Shown: positions 1-6,762, counted from the stretch's first letter. The stretch is DNA of 16,744 bases from Methanospirillum sp. (GCA_028695895.1 JAQVIE010000009.1:1-16744); one strand, 5' to 3'. Made by a program: numbers and translations. The notes: a model not told the origin generated them from the sequence alone.

Positions 1-889
1 GTATTATTCTGGTAAAACCATCTGTTCCGCCAAGACCGTAACTGGCAAACATCCGAAGGACATCCTCATGATATATTCCATATCCGGTGTCAATCATAAC
101 CCGTTCATCCGGAGCATCAATAACAAAAACTGATCCTCCTCCAGGGAGCTGAAAACAGTAAAGAGTAAGATCATCAGTTAGAGAAATTTTTTGAACATCT
201 GAAAAAAACCCGGAACCGGTTGTCTCTTTCAGGCGTTTTCCATTAAGCAGTATTTGCTCAAGGACATCCTGGTATTCTTTACCATATTCAGTAAGTTGTT
301 GAGCTATATGGCTGAACTGATGCAGGAGCTCCAGAATGTGTGGATCTTCCAGGCCATCAAGGATTTCACTTACCCTTGCTGCATATCTGACATAAAAAAG
401 GGTGCCATCATCACAACTGTCTCCGCAATCATATCCGTCTATCTCGACTTTGTATTCGGCTTCAATTGCCCTGATTATTTCTTCAGTTTTATCTGGGTTT
501 AATATCCTGATCATGACATGAAGAGTATCAGGGTACCTGCCACGGTTATCAAAAGAGAGTGAGCTTATCTCTGCGTTATATCTATTTAAAATTGTTAGGA
601 TTTTATGAAGAGTCCCGGGTATTTCAGGCACAATGATGGTGAATCTCACATTATTGGGATATGTCACCGTGGTCTGCAGATACCCATCCTTTAACAAAGC
701 CTGCGCTCCATTGGTGCATGCCTTTTCATCACCTGACACTGAAAAAAAAGCCGTAACAGGATCAAGTGACCGGTTAAAATGACACCTGGTTATTGTCAGA
801 CCTGAGGAGGCAATGATTCGGACTGCATCAAGAAGAGAGCCTGTATCAGGTATTCTTATAATAAAGAATTCATTTCTGTCCTGATCCAT
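1..889 (-). CDS. Double ACT domain plus metallo-beta-lactamase-fold protein (C-terminus cut off)
   Basis: I translated this frame from an ATG at 889-887; it stays open to base 1, giving 296 residues with the C-terminus outside the window. Residues about 7-75 and 82-155 look like two ACT-type ligand-binding modules: the second has the typical ACT entry (TIIVPEIPGTLHKILTIL, 84-101), where a small ligand usually binds at the Pro-Gly-Thr turn. A Cys-containing linker (C155, C159) and a helical stretch (165-225) follow. From about 228 the sequence resembles the start of a metallo-beta-lactamase fold (GGGSVFVIDAPDERVMIDTGYG, split here as GGGSVFVIDAP and DERVMIDTGYG; Asp267). The zinc-binding HxHxDH motif would lie beyond the left edge, so catalysis cannot be judged. 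The gene starts 5 bases after the small gene at 895-1203, so it is probably the third gene of the mrp operon. ACT domains normally sense amino acids, so an allosterically controlled hydrolase is an inference. Confidence 0.75.
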   Translation of the reverse strand, partial: MDQDRNEFFIIRIPDTGSLLDAVRIIASSGLTITRCHFNRSLDPVTAFFSVSGDEKACTNGAQALLKDGYLQTTVTYPNNVRFTIIVPEIPGTLHKILTILNRYNAEISSLSFDNRGRYPDTLHVMIRILNPDKTEEIIRAIEAEYKVEIDGYDCGDSCDDGTLFYVRYAARVSEILDGLEDPHILELLHQFSHIAQQLTEYGKEYQDVLEQILLNGKRLKETTGSGFFSDVQKISLTDDLTLYCFQLPGGGSVFVIDAPDERVMIDTGYGIYHEDVLRMFASYGLGGTDGFTRII

Positions 890-894
890 GATTA

Positions 895-1203
895 TTACTC
901 AGAAACATAACTATCTCTTTCTATGAACAGACCACCAAATATAGTGCGCTCTATCATCTCTGAAACAAACTGCATCTTCTGAGCCTCTTCCATATCACTG
1001 TTGCGATGAATCTCAGAATAGAGCTGAAGTCGTAATAATGCAAATCTCAGCTTTTCAAGTAATGTTTCATCTATCGTAATGGCATTCCGGTAAATTGGTT
1101 CGATAAGTTCGGGAAATTGTGTGATATCTTCAAGACATTTCACGATTTCAGAATAAATAGGAAGATTTTCTTCTCTTCCACAGAGTATTCGGAGGTAATT
1201 CAT
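895..1203 (-). CDS. Small helical protein of unknown function, between mrp and ACT-MBL gene
   Basis: This is a 102-residue protein that I do not recognise. It is predicted by eye to be almost wholly alpha-helical, with amphipathic patterns (for example residues 47-63, LLEKLRFALLRLQLYSE) and no signal peptide, membrane segment or cysteine cluster; the only cysteines are C8 and C23. It starts 2 bases after the mrp stop and ends in tandem stops (TAA TAA, 897-892) just before the ACT-MBL start at 889, so the three genes are tightly packed and probably translated from one mRNA. No clear Shine-Dalgarno sequence precedes its ATG, which fits translational coupling to mrp. That tight packing supports it being a real gene. 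A cytosolic partner or adaptor for one of its neighbours is possible, but nothing in the sequence shows it. Confidence 0.75.
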   Translation of the reverse strand: MNYLRILCGREENLPIYSEIVKCLEDITQFPELIEPIYRNAITIDETLLEKLRFALLRLQLYSEIHRNSDMEEAQKMQFVSEMIERTIFGGLFIERDSYVSE

Positions 1204-1205
1204 TT

Positions 1206-2081
1206 TTATTTTTCAACAATGCTGACCAGATTTTCCATTACAGCATCTACTGCTTTCCATGTTGGAGAGTCTTTTTGCCTGATAATGAATGGTCTTCCTT
1301 CATCCCCGGCTTTTCTTACTTCAGGATCAAGAGGAAGACTTCCAAGGAATGGAACATTATGATCCTTTGCAATACGTTCGCCTCCACCCTTTCCAAACAG
1401 ATCAACTGCTTCTCCACAATGCGGACAGACAAATCCACTCATGTTTTCTATTACACCTATGACATTCAGACCAAGTTGTTCAACGAATGTTATGGCTTTG
1501 GTTGAATCAAGTGTGGACACTTCCTGAGGAGTAGTTACTATAACAGCACCCCTGAGATTCGGGGCCATTTGGGCAATCGTTAAAGCTTCATCTCCAGTTC
1601 CTGGTGGAAGGTCAACAACAAGATAATCCAGGGAACCCCAGGTTGTGTCCTCAAGGAACTGTTTTATCGCTCCAGATTTCATTGCCCCGCGCCAGATGAC
1701 TGGCGCATGTTTTTCAGGGAGCAGGAATGCCATGGAGACGACTTTTAATGACCCGGTAACTTTCACCGGGACGATTTTATTCTCTTCAGCAAGGAGCTTA
1801 TGCTCTTCAATTCCAAGCATTTTTGGAATGTTCGGCCCATGGATATCAAGATCCAATAGTCCAACCTGTTTCCCGTGGTTAGACAGAGCATAAGCCAGAT
1901 TTACGGCAACTGTGGATTTTCCAACTCCTCCTTTCCCAGATAGTACAAGTATTACATGATTTACATCAACGTCAGCTTTGGGTGGTAATTTTCCGGCCGC
2001 TGACGAACATGTAGCGCCTGAAGGGCAGGATGAACAATTATTATCGCAGTTTTCAGGAGTTGGTTTGTTTTCTTCTGACAT
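1206..2081 (-). CDS. mrp: Mrp/NBP35-family iron-sulfur carrier P-loop ATPase
   Basis: A 291-residue cytosolic Mrp/NBP35/ApbC ATPase, a family that binds and passes on Fe-S clusters to apoproteins. The deviant Walker A is GKGGVGKST (49-57, both lysines present), followed by the family's DLDIHGPNIPKMLG block (77-90), the DLPPGTGD Walker B/switch II block (157-164) and TTPQEVSTLDS (183-193). The C-terminal CPHC pair (C219, C222) is the conserved CxxC that binds a bridging [4Fe-4S] cluster in homodimers. The N-terminus carries four more cysteines (C12, C16, C19, C25); the last three have the NBP35 spacing Cx2Cx5C, but the first is only three residues upstream, not thirteen. An AAGGAT-like ribosome binding site lies about 9-14 bases before the ATG. 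It is the first gene of a three-gene minus-strand operon. Family assignment is certain; the client proteins are unknown. Confidence 0.96.
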   Translation of the reverse strand: MSEENKPTPENCDNNCSSCPSGATCSSAAGKLPPKADVDVNHVILVLSGKGGVGKSTVAVNLAYALSNHGKQVGLLDLDIHGPNIPKMLGIEEHKLLAEENKIVPVKVTGSLKVVSMAFLLPEKHAPVIWRGAMKSGAIKQFLEDTTWGSLDYLVVDLPPGTGDEALTIAQMAPNLRGAVIVTTPQEVSTLDSTKAITFVEQLGLNVIGVIENMSGFVCPHCGEAVDLFGKGGGERIAKDHNVPFLGSLPLDPEVRKAGDEGRPFIIRQKDSPTWKAVDAVMENLVSIVEK

Positions 2082-2172
2082 GATTTATTATCCTTTATAT
2101 TGATTCCATATTATTCGCTTTTATCCGCCATAAAATAGGATCATGATTCTCTTTGTGATGCAGGATTTTTTT

Positions 2173-2188
2173 TCGTTAAGTTTAACGA
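2173..2188. promoter_or_regulatory. 16-bp inverted repeat in divergent promoter region
   Basis: The sequence TCGTTAAGTTTAACGA has 7-base arms (TCGTTAA / TTAACGA) separated by 2 bases. It lies in the 167-base gap between divergent mrp and the membrane-anchored paralog pair, about 16 bases upstream of the likely TATA box at 2204. The size and position suit an operator for a dimeric regulator. That role is inferred only from symmetry and location. Apart from this and the flanking promoter elements, nothing else was seen in the 2082-2248 gap. Confidence 0.4.
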
Positions 2189-2201
2189 GTTGGGACTTCA
2201 C

Positions 2202-2213
2202 GATATAAATATT
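2202..2213 (+). promoter_or_regulatory. Probable TATA box for the MEKRD paralog operon
   Basis: A TATAAATA core (2204-2211) sits about 40 bases before the ATG at 2249. With the usual archaeal spacing of about 25 bases from TATA centre to transcription start, the mRNA would begin near 2233, leaving a short leader that includes the ribosome binding site at 2237-2244. Confidence 0.5.
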
Positions 2214-2236
2214 TCATTAGCCTAAGTTTATCATAA

Positions 2237-2244
2237 GAGGGGTG
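2237..2244 (+). promoter_or_regulatory. Ribosome binding site of first MEKRD paralog
   Basis: GAGGGGTG, a near match to the archaeal consensus GGAGGTGA, ends 4 bases before the ATG at 2249 and fixes that start. Confidence 0.6.
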
Positions 2245-2248
2245 TCAG

Positions 2249-2896
2249 ATGGAAAAAAGGGATGTAATTGTCATTTTAGCAGCAATAATTGTAGTATTAA
2301 TTATGGCGGTTGTAGTAAAGCCGATAATTACCGGACAACCAGTTACGTTTTTACCGGATTTACCTGCGCCGGTAGAGGAAGTCGGTACGGAAATAATAAC
2401 TGATATGATTAGGCCTGATCCTATTGACACTGAAGTTATTCTGACACCCGAACCTACAAAAATTCCTGAAACACCGGAGCTTGAAATACCTCCACAAAGT
2501 GAAATGAGTATTACACCAACAACCACTCCAGTTACCTGGCAGCCTGATCCTGACAATCCAATGCCGGCAATACAGATGACGAATTACGCTGAAATTGTTG
2601 GAAGATATACCGGAACAACTGCGCCTTTCCGAATACCTACTCCATACTGGGAGCTTCATTACAATGTTACTCCTGCAGATAATGATGCTATTTTCTCAAT
2701 GGATATACGGGAAAAAACAGGGACTGATGAGAAAACAATAAGAACAATTACCTGGAAAGAGGGGAAAAGTCCAGACCCGCGTGAGTTCAGGTTCTTTGAA
2801 GGTGGGAAAGAGTACTTCCTGAACATTGTGGCAAATCAGTTAAATGAGTACAGAATAACTATCCAGATACCTTTAAAGTACATCCGCGATACCTAA
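2249..2896 (+). CDS. Membrane-anchored extracytoplasmic protein, MEKRD/PYW family, short paralog
   Basis: A 215-residue protein of unknown function. It begins MEKRD, followed by one hydrophobic helix (about 6-23) and KP, the look of an uncleaved signal-anchor. Residues 30-108 form a Pro/Thr/Glu-rich low-complexity stalk with repeated TP motifs (TPEPTKIPETPE, 66-77). The C-terminal globular part has the motif RIPTPYWELHYNV (128-140) and ends with a segment SPDPREFRFFEGGKEYF (174-190) leading into beta strands (EYRITIQIPL, 200-209). The same N-terminal anchor, PYW motif and DPR...Y end segment occur in the next gene, so the two are tandem duplicates 7 bases apart. From memory, similar anchor-stalk-PYW proteins occur in other Methanomicrobiales; this was not checked. 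The domain probably lies outside the cell. A pilin role was considered and rejected, as no pilin cleavage site is present. Confidence 0.85.
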   Translation: MEKRDVIVILAAIIVVLIMAVVVKPIITGQPVTFLPDLPAPVEEVGTEIITDMIRPDPIDTEVILTPEPTKIPETPELEIPPQSEMSITPTTTPVTWQPDPDNPMPAIQMTNYAEIVGRYTGTTAPFRIPTPYWELHYNVTPADNDAIFSMDIREKTGTDEKTIRTITWKEGKSPDPREFRFFEGGKEYFLNIVANQLNEYRITIQIPLKYIRDT

Positions 2897-2903
2897 GTGC
2901 AAC

Positions 2904-4622
2904 ATGGAAAAACGGGATATCATCGTCATTATTGTGGCTTTGCTTATAGTCCTGATTATGGCAATGTACATAAAACCGCTGGTTACCGGGAAAGAGGCTA
3001 AACTCATTCCTGATGAAATATCCAATCTTTTAAAAAAAGATAATGTTACAAATGGCAATGTCGAAGATAAGATAATTAACAAAAATTCTGAAATTTATTC
3101 CAAACCATCCTATACTTCTATAATACCTAATGAATCAAGCCCTGATTCCAAAACAACTATTGAAATTGAAGGTAAAGAATTTAAGGATTTAATGAAAATC
3201 CAGGCTTATTCAGATTCCAGAAATATTACTTTTAATACAACGTTGGAAGAGAGCAAGCTGGTTGGAAAAAACGTTGTTTTTCCTGAAGAAGGAGAATGGG
3301 TTGTAAAAATATTTGATCCGGAATTGAATATTACCTATAATACACAGCATGTAATTCATGTTAAAACAATACCCACTCCTGAACCGACATGGGATGGTAT
3401 CACCAAACCATTAAATGTTATGAAATATCATGAAACAGAAAATTTTTATACTGGAAGGTCTTTTCCTGTAGATCCGATTATAAAGGACGTTGAAAAGGAA
3501 GTATATAGTGATTTTGGGGGAGTAAGAAGTCTTGACACTGCATTGTTAAAAATACCCTACCCATATTGGGATTTAATTTATACGGTAGATTTCCAAACAG
3601 AAATTGCAAATCCAAAAGATGATGAATTATTTGAATTTAATCGAAAATATCAGGAACCCCTCACTATCTATGAAGGAGAACCAATAATATTCTATGAAAA
3701 AGGTAGTTCAATTCCAAGGATGTTGGATGTTAAAACGATTGGTTCGGAGAGTGAAACGGAATTTAGGCCGAGTAAAGACCAAGTAATTGCAAAAAAAATG
3801 CAGGAAGAACCAAACAGTGTTCCTCCATATGAAGTGACAACAGAGAGTTTCAGACCTTCTCTTGTTGAATCTGTTGGATATAAAAAACCTTTCATAAAAA
3901 TAATTATAAAAAATGAAGACAGCGAAAATTCGCCTGAAATCGAAATAACTCCCAAAGGTGGGATAGATCCACTACAGTGGAATGAGGCAAAACATAAATC
4001 TGAAGCCGAAAAAATCATGACACAGAAAGGATCAAAAGAGGAATTTGAATCTGATAAATATCAAAAAAACTGGGAAGAGAGATGGAAATCCATTAAAGAT
4101 CCCCGTCCATGGCGTGAAAGAATCTATGGTGCCGGAAACTATTCATTCCAAATTACTGTACAGGGAATTGATTCATATAATATAAAGATAGAGGTACCAA
4201 AACTGGAAGCAAAAAGCGAAAAAGATTCTGATAATCTCTATTCTAATGAAACAGACAATATTACCAAAAAACTGCATTTATTTATTGATGAATATAATAA
4301 TATCCTATCTGCGAAATATGATAATATATCTCCATTCTTTTTAAAAGAAGAATTTAATGATGAAGATTTTTCTTTGATTATATCTGAATATATACAAAAA
4401 CGTGCTGGCGGTCTGATTATTAAAGACATAATTTTTAATGACATTCATATTATTGGAAAATTTGATTCAGACGGTCAATTAAAACAAGCAAATAGCGCGG
4501 CAGTGAAAGGTTCCTTAATTATTGAACGAAATGGGTTAATTAAAACAATTCCTCTGGACTTGGATCTGCTTAAAGAAAAAACAGAATGGAAACTAAATAA
4601 CCCGATAATATTAAGAGACTAA
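2904..4622 (+). CDS. Membrane-anchored extracytoplasmic protein, MEKRD/PYW family, long paralog
   Basis: A 572-residue expanded paralog of the preceding gene; function unknown. It has the same MEKRD start and signal-anchor helix (6-23), then an Asn/Lys-rich linker. Residues about 68-153 (starting SIIPNESSPDSKTTIEIEG) resemble an IPT/TIG immunoglobulin-like fold. A TPEPTWDG linker follows (158-165), then the family motif KIPYPYWDLIYTV (216-228), a long acidic/lysine-rich insertion (about 230-395), and the second family block DPRPWRERIYGAGNYSFQI (399-417) with SYNIKIEVPK (424-433). A C-terminal domain absent from the short paralog occupies 453-572 (helices then antiparallel strands) and could be an NTF2/SnoaL-like fold, but that is a guess. 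The ATG has no good ribosome binding site and lies 7 bases after the upstream stop, suggesting translational coupling. The gene is visibly more A+T-rich than its neighbours, with many AAA, GAA and ATT codons. Confidence 0.85.
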   Translation: MEKRDIIVIIVALLIVLIMAMYIKPLVTGKEAKLIPDEISNLLKKDNVTNGNVEDKIINKNSEIYSKPSYTSIIPNESSPDSKTTIEIEGKEFKDLMKIQAYSDSRNITFNTTLEESKLVGKNVVFPEEGEWVVKIFDPELNITYNTQHVIHVKTIPTPEPTWDGITKPLNVMKYHETENFYTGRSFPVDPIIKDVEKEVYSDFGGVRSLDTALLKIPYPYWDLIYTVDFQTEIANPKDDELFEFNRKYQEPLTIYEGEPIIFYEKGSSIPRMLDVKTIGSESETEFRPSKDQVIAKKMQEEPNSVPPYEVTTESFRPSLVESVGYKKPFIKIIIKNEDSENSPEIEITPKGGIDPLQWNEAKHKSEAEKIMTQKGSKEEFESDKYQKNWEERWKSIKDPRPWRERIYGAGNYSFQITVQGIDSYNIKIEVPKLEAKSEKDSDNLYSNETDNITKKLHLFIDEYNNILSAKYDNISPFFLKEEFNDEDFSLIISEYIQKRAGGLIIKDIIFNDIHIIGKFDSDGQLKQANSAAVKGSLIIERNGLIKTIPLDLDLLKEKTEWKLNNPIILRD

Positions 4623-4637
4623 TTTTTTTGTTTTTTT
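4623..4637 (+). terminator. U-tract terminator for MEKRD paralog operon
   Basis: A T7-G-T7 run begins immediately after the TAA stop at 4620-4622. Archaeal transcription commonly ends at such U-rich tracts without a hairpin. It lies in a 59-base gap between convergent genes. Confidence 0.6.
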
Positions 4638-4649
4638 AATAATTAAGAG

Positions 4650-4680
4650 AAAAAAACAATACTGTACTTTTTATTAAAAA
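4650..4680 (-). terminator. U-tract terminator region for aIF5A
   Basis: Read on the minus strand, the bases after the aIF5A stop contain runs of U near 4680-4676 and a U7 run at 4656-4650. This is a plausible archaeal terminator facing the one for the opposite strand. Confidence 0.45.
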
Positions 4681-4681
4681 A

Positions 4682-5065
4682 TTACGGGAAATCTATTTTT
4701 CTTTTCTCCATTGAATAAATATATACTATCTCTTTTCCTGTATCAATCTTACCCAGATTATCGTCAGCAACAGTTATCTCAAAATTTTCAAAACTTTCAA
4801 GATCCATCATCTGAACAACATTACCGGCGATTGAAATAACCTGGGCATTTCTTCTCTCAACAATAGGTGCATAAACTTTTGCTGATACCGGCTGAACAAT
4901 TGACCTCTTGACGCCATCAAATATCCCCATAAGGTCAAGACGGGCCTTAGCAGCACCATGTTTCCCAGGTTTTGATATAGATATCGACAGGATCCTACAC
5001 GGTTCATCATCAACTAACAGATATTTTCCTTCTTTCAGCTTACCAACTTCAGTCTGCTCTTTCAT
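4682..5065 (-). CDS. eif5A: Translation factor aIF5A (hypusine-containing)
   Basis: A 127-residue archaeal IF5A, the homolog of eIF5A and bacterial EF-P, which binds the ribosome and relieves stalls such as those at polyproline. The N-terminal SH3-like barrel carries the hypusination loop SKPGKHGAAKAR (31-42), with Lys35 the residue expected to be changed by deoxyhypusine synthase. The C-terminal OB-fold runs from about residue 70 to the end. The start was set at the ATG at 5065 because AAGGTG (5075-5070) stands 4 bases upstream and homologs begin at this point; an upstream in-frame codon at 5104 would add 13 residues (13 codons) and ignore this site. It is convergent with the MEKRD pair and divergent from the phosphatase-nadK operon. 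Length and motif are typical of the archaeal family. Confidence 0.96.
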   Translation of the reverse strand: MKEQTEVGKLKEGKYLLVDDEPCRILSISISKPGKHGAAKARLDLMGIFDGVKRSIVQPVSAKVYAPIVERRNAQVISIAGNVVQMMDLESFENFEITVADDNLGKIDTGKEIVYIYSMEKRKIDFP

Positions 5066-5069
5066 AAAA

Positions 5070-5075
5070 CACCTT
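5070..5075 (-). promoter_or_regulatory. Ribosome binding site deciding the aIF5A start
   Basis: AAGGTG on the minus strand ends 4 bases before the ATG at 5065-5063. It supports the 127-residue form over a version starting at 5104. Confidence 0.65.
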
Positions 5076-5086
5076 GGGAAAAGCTG

Positions 5087-5119
5087 GTTATATTTACGTG
5101 TCAACCTTACATAAATACA
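5087..5119. promoter_or_regulatory. Divergent promoter region between aIF5A and phosphatase-nadK
   Basis: The 83-base gap holds two A+T boxes. The one at 5109-5118 (CATAAATACA on plus, TGTATTTATG on minus) is suitably placed for both directions: about 35 bases before the phosphatase ATG at 5149 and about 50 bases before the aIF5A ATG. A second one (AAATATAACC on minus, near 5096-5087) would put the aIF5A transcript start at its ATG, which conflicts with its good ribosome binding site. Assignment is by position only. Confidence 0.4.
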
Positions 5120-5148
5120 CCGTCCAAAAAGGATAACAGGTTACTCTT

Positions 5149-5925
5149 ATGGATTTTTATCAGACCAGTCATTCCATTTTTAAAGCAATCCAAAAAACCA
5201 TCACTCCGCTTGTCGGAACACCAGAAGCCGGAATAATAACAGGAAACGGAGCTGATGGCACACCAACAAAATACATTGATAAAGTTGCAGAGGATATTGC
5301 TGTTTCTCATATAAAAGAAGAAAATCTCTGCCATCTTCTCATTAGTGAAGAAGCTGGAAAAGTGGAGATGGGAGGAGATACCGGTACAATTTTTCTTGAC
5401 CCGGTGGATGGAACATATAATGCCCTTATGGACATTCCCTTTTTTGCTGTCTCTCTTGCTTATGTAAAGGACGAAAAACTTATCGAAGGATTTGTTGGAA
5501 ACCTATCCAACGGAGATATTTTCTCTGCAAAATATGGAAAAGGTTCATTCATGAATGGAAAACCCCTTAAAGTCTCTGATATATCAAATCTCCAGGCAAG
5601 TGCAATGAGCATATATGGGAAACATTTCCAATATGACCGGGTAATCCATCTCATTAGAAAAATAAGACGATTCAGACAATTTGGTGCCTCAGCCCTGGAA
5701 CTCTCATACGTAGGTGCAGGAAAAATTGATGGTTTTGTGGATCTTCGAAGAACTCTTCGGGCAACAGACGCAGCAGCAGGAATACTAATACTTGCAGAAG
5801 CTGGTGGAATTGTCAGTGATCGTGATGGAAATCCACTTAAACTTCCTGATGAGGTAAATATTGGGAACTGTCTTGTGGGAACAAATGCACTTCTCCATAA
5901 AAAAGTAGTGGAATACCTGAGGTGA
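5149..5925 (+). CDS. Archaeal IMPase/FBPase-family phosphatase, probable NADP phosphatase
   Basis: A 258-residue, Mg-dependent, Li-sensitive-type sugar phosphatase of the inositol monophosphatase superfamily. The metal-binding residues are visible: D44 in the helix TPTKYIDKVAED (38-49), E67 and E68 in ISEE, the DPVDGT motif (84-89), and D207 in the last motif ATDAAAG (205-211). The block GASALELSYVGAGKIDGF (179-196) is also typical. Length matches archaeal class IV enzymes, which act on inositol-1-phosphate and fructose-1,6-bisphosphate. The next gene is NAD kinase, its ribosome binding site overlapping this stop codon. In Methanocaldococcus MJ0917 the same two domains are fused, and the IMPase-like half is an NADP phosphatase, so that activity is a likely role here (inference). 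The start ATG is preceded by an AGGT-like site (5138-5141) seven bases upstream. Confidence 0.93.
   Translation: MDFYQTSHSIFKAIQKTITPLVGTPEAGIITGNGADGTPTKYIDKVAEDIAVSHIKEENLCHLLISEEAGKVEMGGDTGTIFLDPVDGTYNALMDIPFFAVSLAYVKDEKLIEGFVGNLSNGDIFSAKYGKGSFMNGKPLKVSDISNLQASAMSIYGKHFQYDRVIHLIRKIRRFRQFGASALELSYVGAGKIDGFVDLRRTLRATDAAAGILILAEAGGIVSDRDGNPLKLPDEVNIGNCLVGTNALLHKKVVEYLR
5919..5925 (+). promoter_or_regulatory. Ribosome binding site deciding the nadK TTG start
   Basis: GAGGTGA overlaps the TGA stop of the phosphatase gene and ends 6 bases before TTG at 5932. The next in-frame ATG (5944) would be 18 bases away, so TTG is the better start, and nadK translation is probably coupled to the upstream gene. 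Confidence 0.65.
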
Positions 5926-5931
5926 ACTGAG

Positions 5932-6753
5932 TTGCCCGCATCAATGAATATCCTCATTGTAAACCGGTATGGTGATCCACAAATCGATCTCTTTTCCAAT
6001 GATCTCGAAAAGCTATTGATCCAAAACGGATATCTGACTTCCACATATAAAGAAAATCTTCTTGAAAAATCATCCCAGATATTTAACCCTGTAAATCCTC
6101 CGGATCTGATAATCGTTCTCGGAGGTGACGGAACCATTCTTCTTGCAACACAGAGGATGCCATTACAGGTCCCGCTTGTCGGGATAAATTATGGTGAAGT
6201 TGGGTTTTTAGCCGATTTAGAACCAGAAGATATGTCTTCTTTTATTACTTTACTAAAAGAGCCTCTTCAATTAGAGACGCGGATGAGAATTGAGCTCCGT
6301 ATTAATGGTAAAGTAATCGGGACTGCCTTGAATGAAGCTTTGATTATTACAGATAGACCGGCTAAAATGCTGAAATTTCTCATCCATATCAACGGAAAAG
6401 TAGCAGAACAGTTTCGGGCTGATGGTCTGATAATAAGCACACCAACCGGCTCAACTGCATATGCCATGAGTGCCGGAGGGCCAATTGTTGATCCAAGGGT
6501 AGAGGGATTTTTGATGGTTCCCCTGGCACCATTCATGCTTTCTAACCGGCCGCATCTCATTGATTCCTCAAGAACTGTATCTATCACCCTGGAAACGACT
6601 AAACCTGCAAAACTTGTTATTGACGGGCAGACAGAAATACATCTTGATGCCAATTACACTGTAGAAATCTCAAAAAGTGCCAATCCTGCCTTATTTTTAG
6701 ATGTTGGCCAGAACTTTTTTGAAAAAATCAATCGAAAACTCAGACATCTGTAG
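5932..6753 (+). CDS. nadK: NAD kinase (ATP/polyphosphate-dependent)
   Basis: A 273-residue NAD kinase, which phosphorylates NAD to NADP in the cytosol. The diagnostic GGDGT motif lies at 64-68 within IIVLGGDGTIL, the NE pair at N134-E135, and the long signature FRADGLIISTPTGSTAY at 161-177, followed by SAGGPIVDP (180-188). Length and motif order agree with archaeal PpnK/NadK. A TTG start is chosen because a full GAGGTGA ribosome binding site stands at ideal distance; initiation at ATG 5944 would shorten the protein by four residues. It is tightly coupled to the IMPase-family gene upstream, so the cell probably makes NAD-phosphorylating and NADP-dephosphorylating enzymes together. No terminator hairpin is evident after the TAG stop. 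Confidence 0.96.
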   Translation: MPASMNILIVNRYGDPQIDLFSNDLEKLLIQNGYLTSTYKENLLEKSSQIFNPVNPPDLIIVLGGDGTILLATQRMPLQVPLVGINYGEVGFLADLEPEDMSSFITLLKEPLQLETRMRIELRINGKVIGTALNEALIITDRPAKMLKFLIHINGKVAEQFRADGLIISTPTGSTAYAMSAGGPIVDPRVEGFLMVPLAPFMLSNRPHLIDSSRTVSITLETTKPAKLVIDGQTEIHLDANYTVEISKSANPALFLDVGQNFFEKINRKLRHL

Positions 6754-6762
6754 TCAAAAAGA

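Noticed and set aside
2093-2100. TATA-like box TATAAAGG for mrp on the minus strand
   Set aside because: It is only about 12 bases before the start codon, which would place transcription initiation inside the gene. The AAAGGA part serves better as a ribosome binding site.
2249-2320. Type IV pilin or archaellin (class III) signal peptide in the MEKRD proteins
   Set aside because: There is no Gly/Ala cleavage site before the hydrophobic stretch, and the C-terminal parts do not resemble pilins, so an uncleaved signal-anchor fits better.
5460-6137. Long open frame of 225 codons on the minus strand across the phosphatase-nadK junction
   Set aside because: It lies entirely opposite two genes with clear catalytic motifs, has an arginine/serine/phenylalanine-rich composition typical of an antisense shadow, and matches no family.
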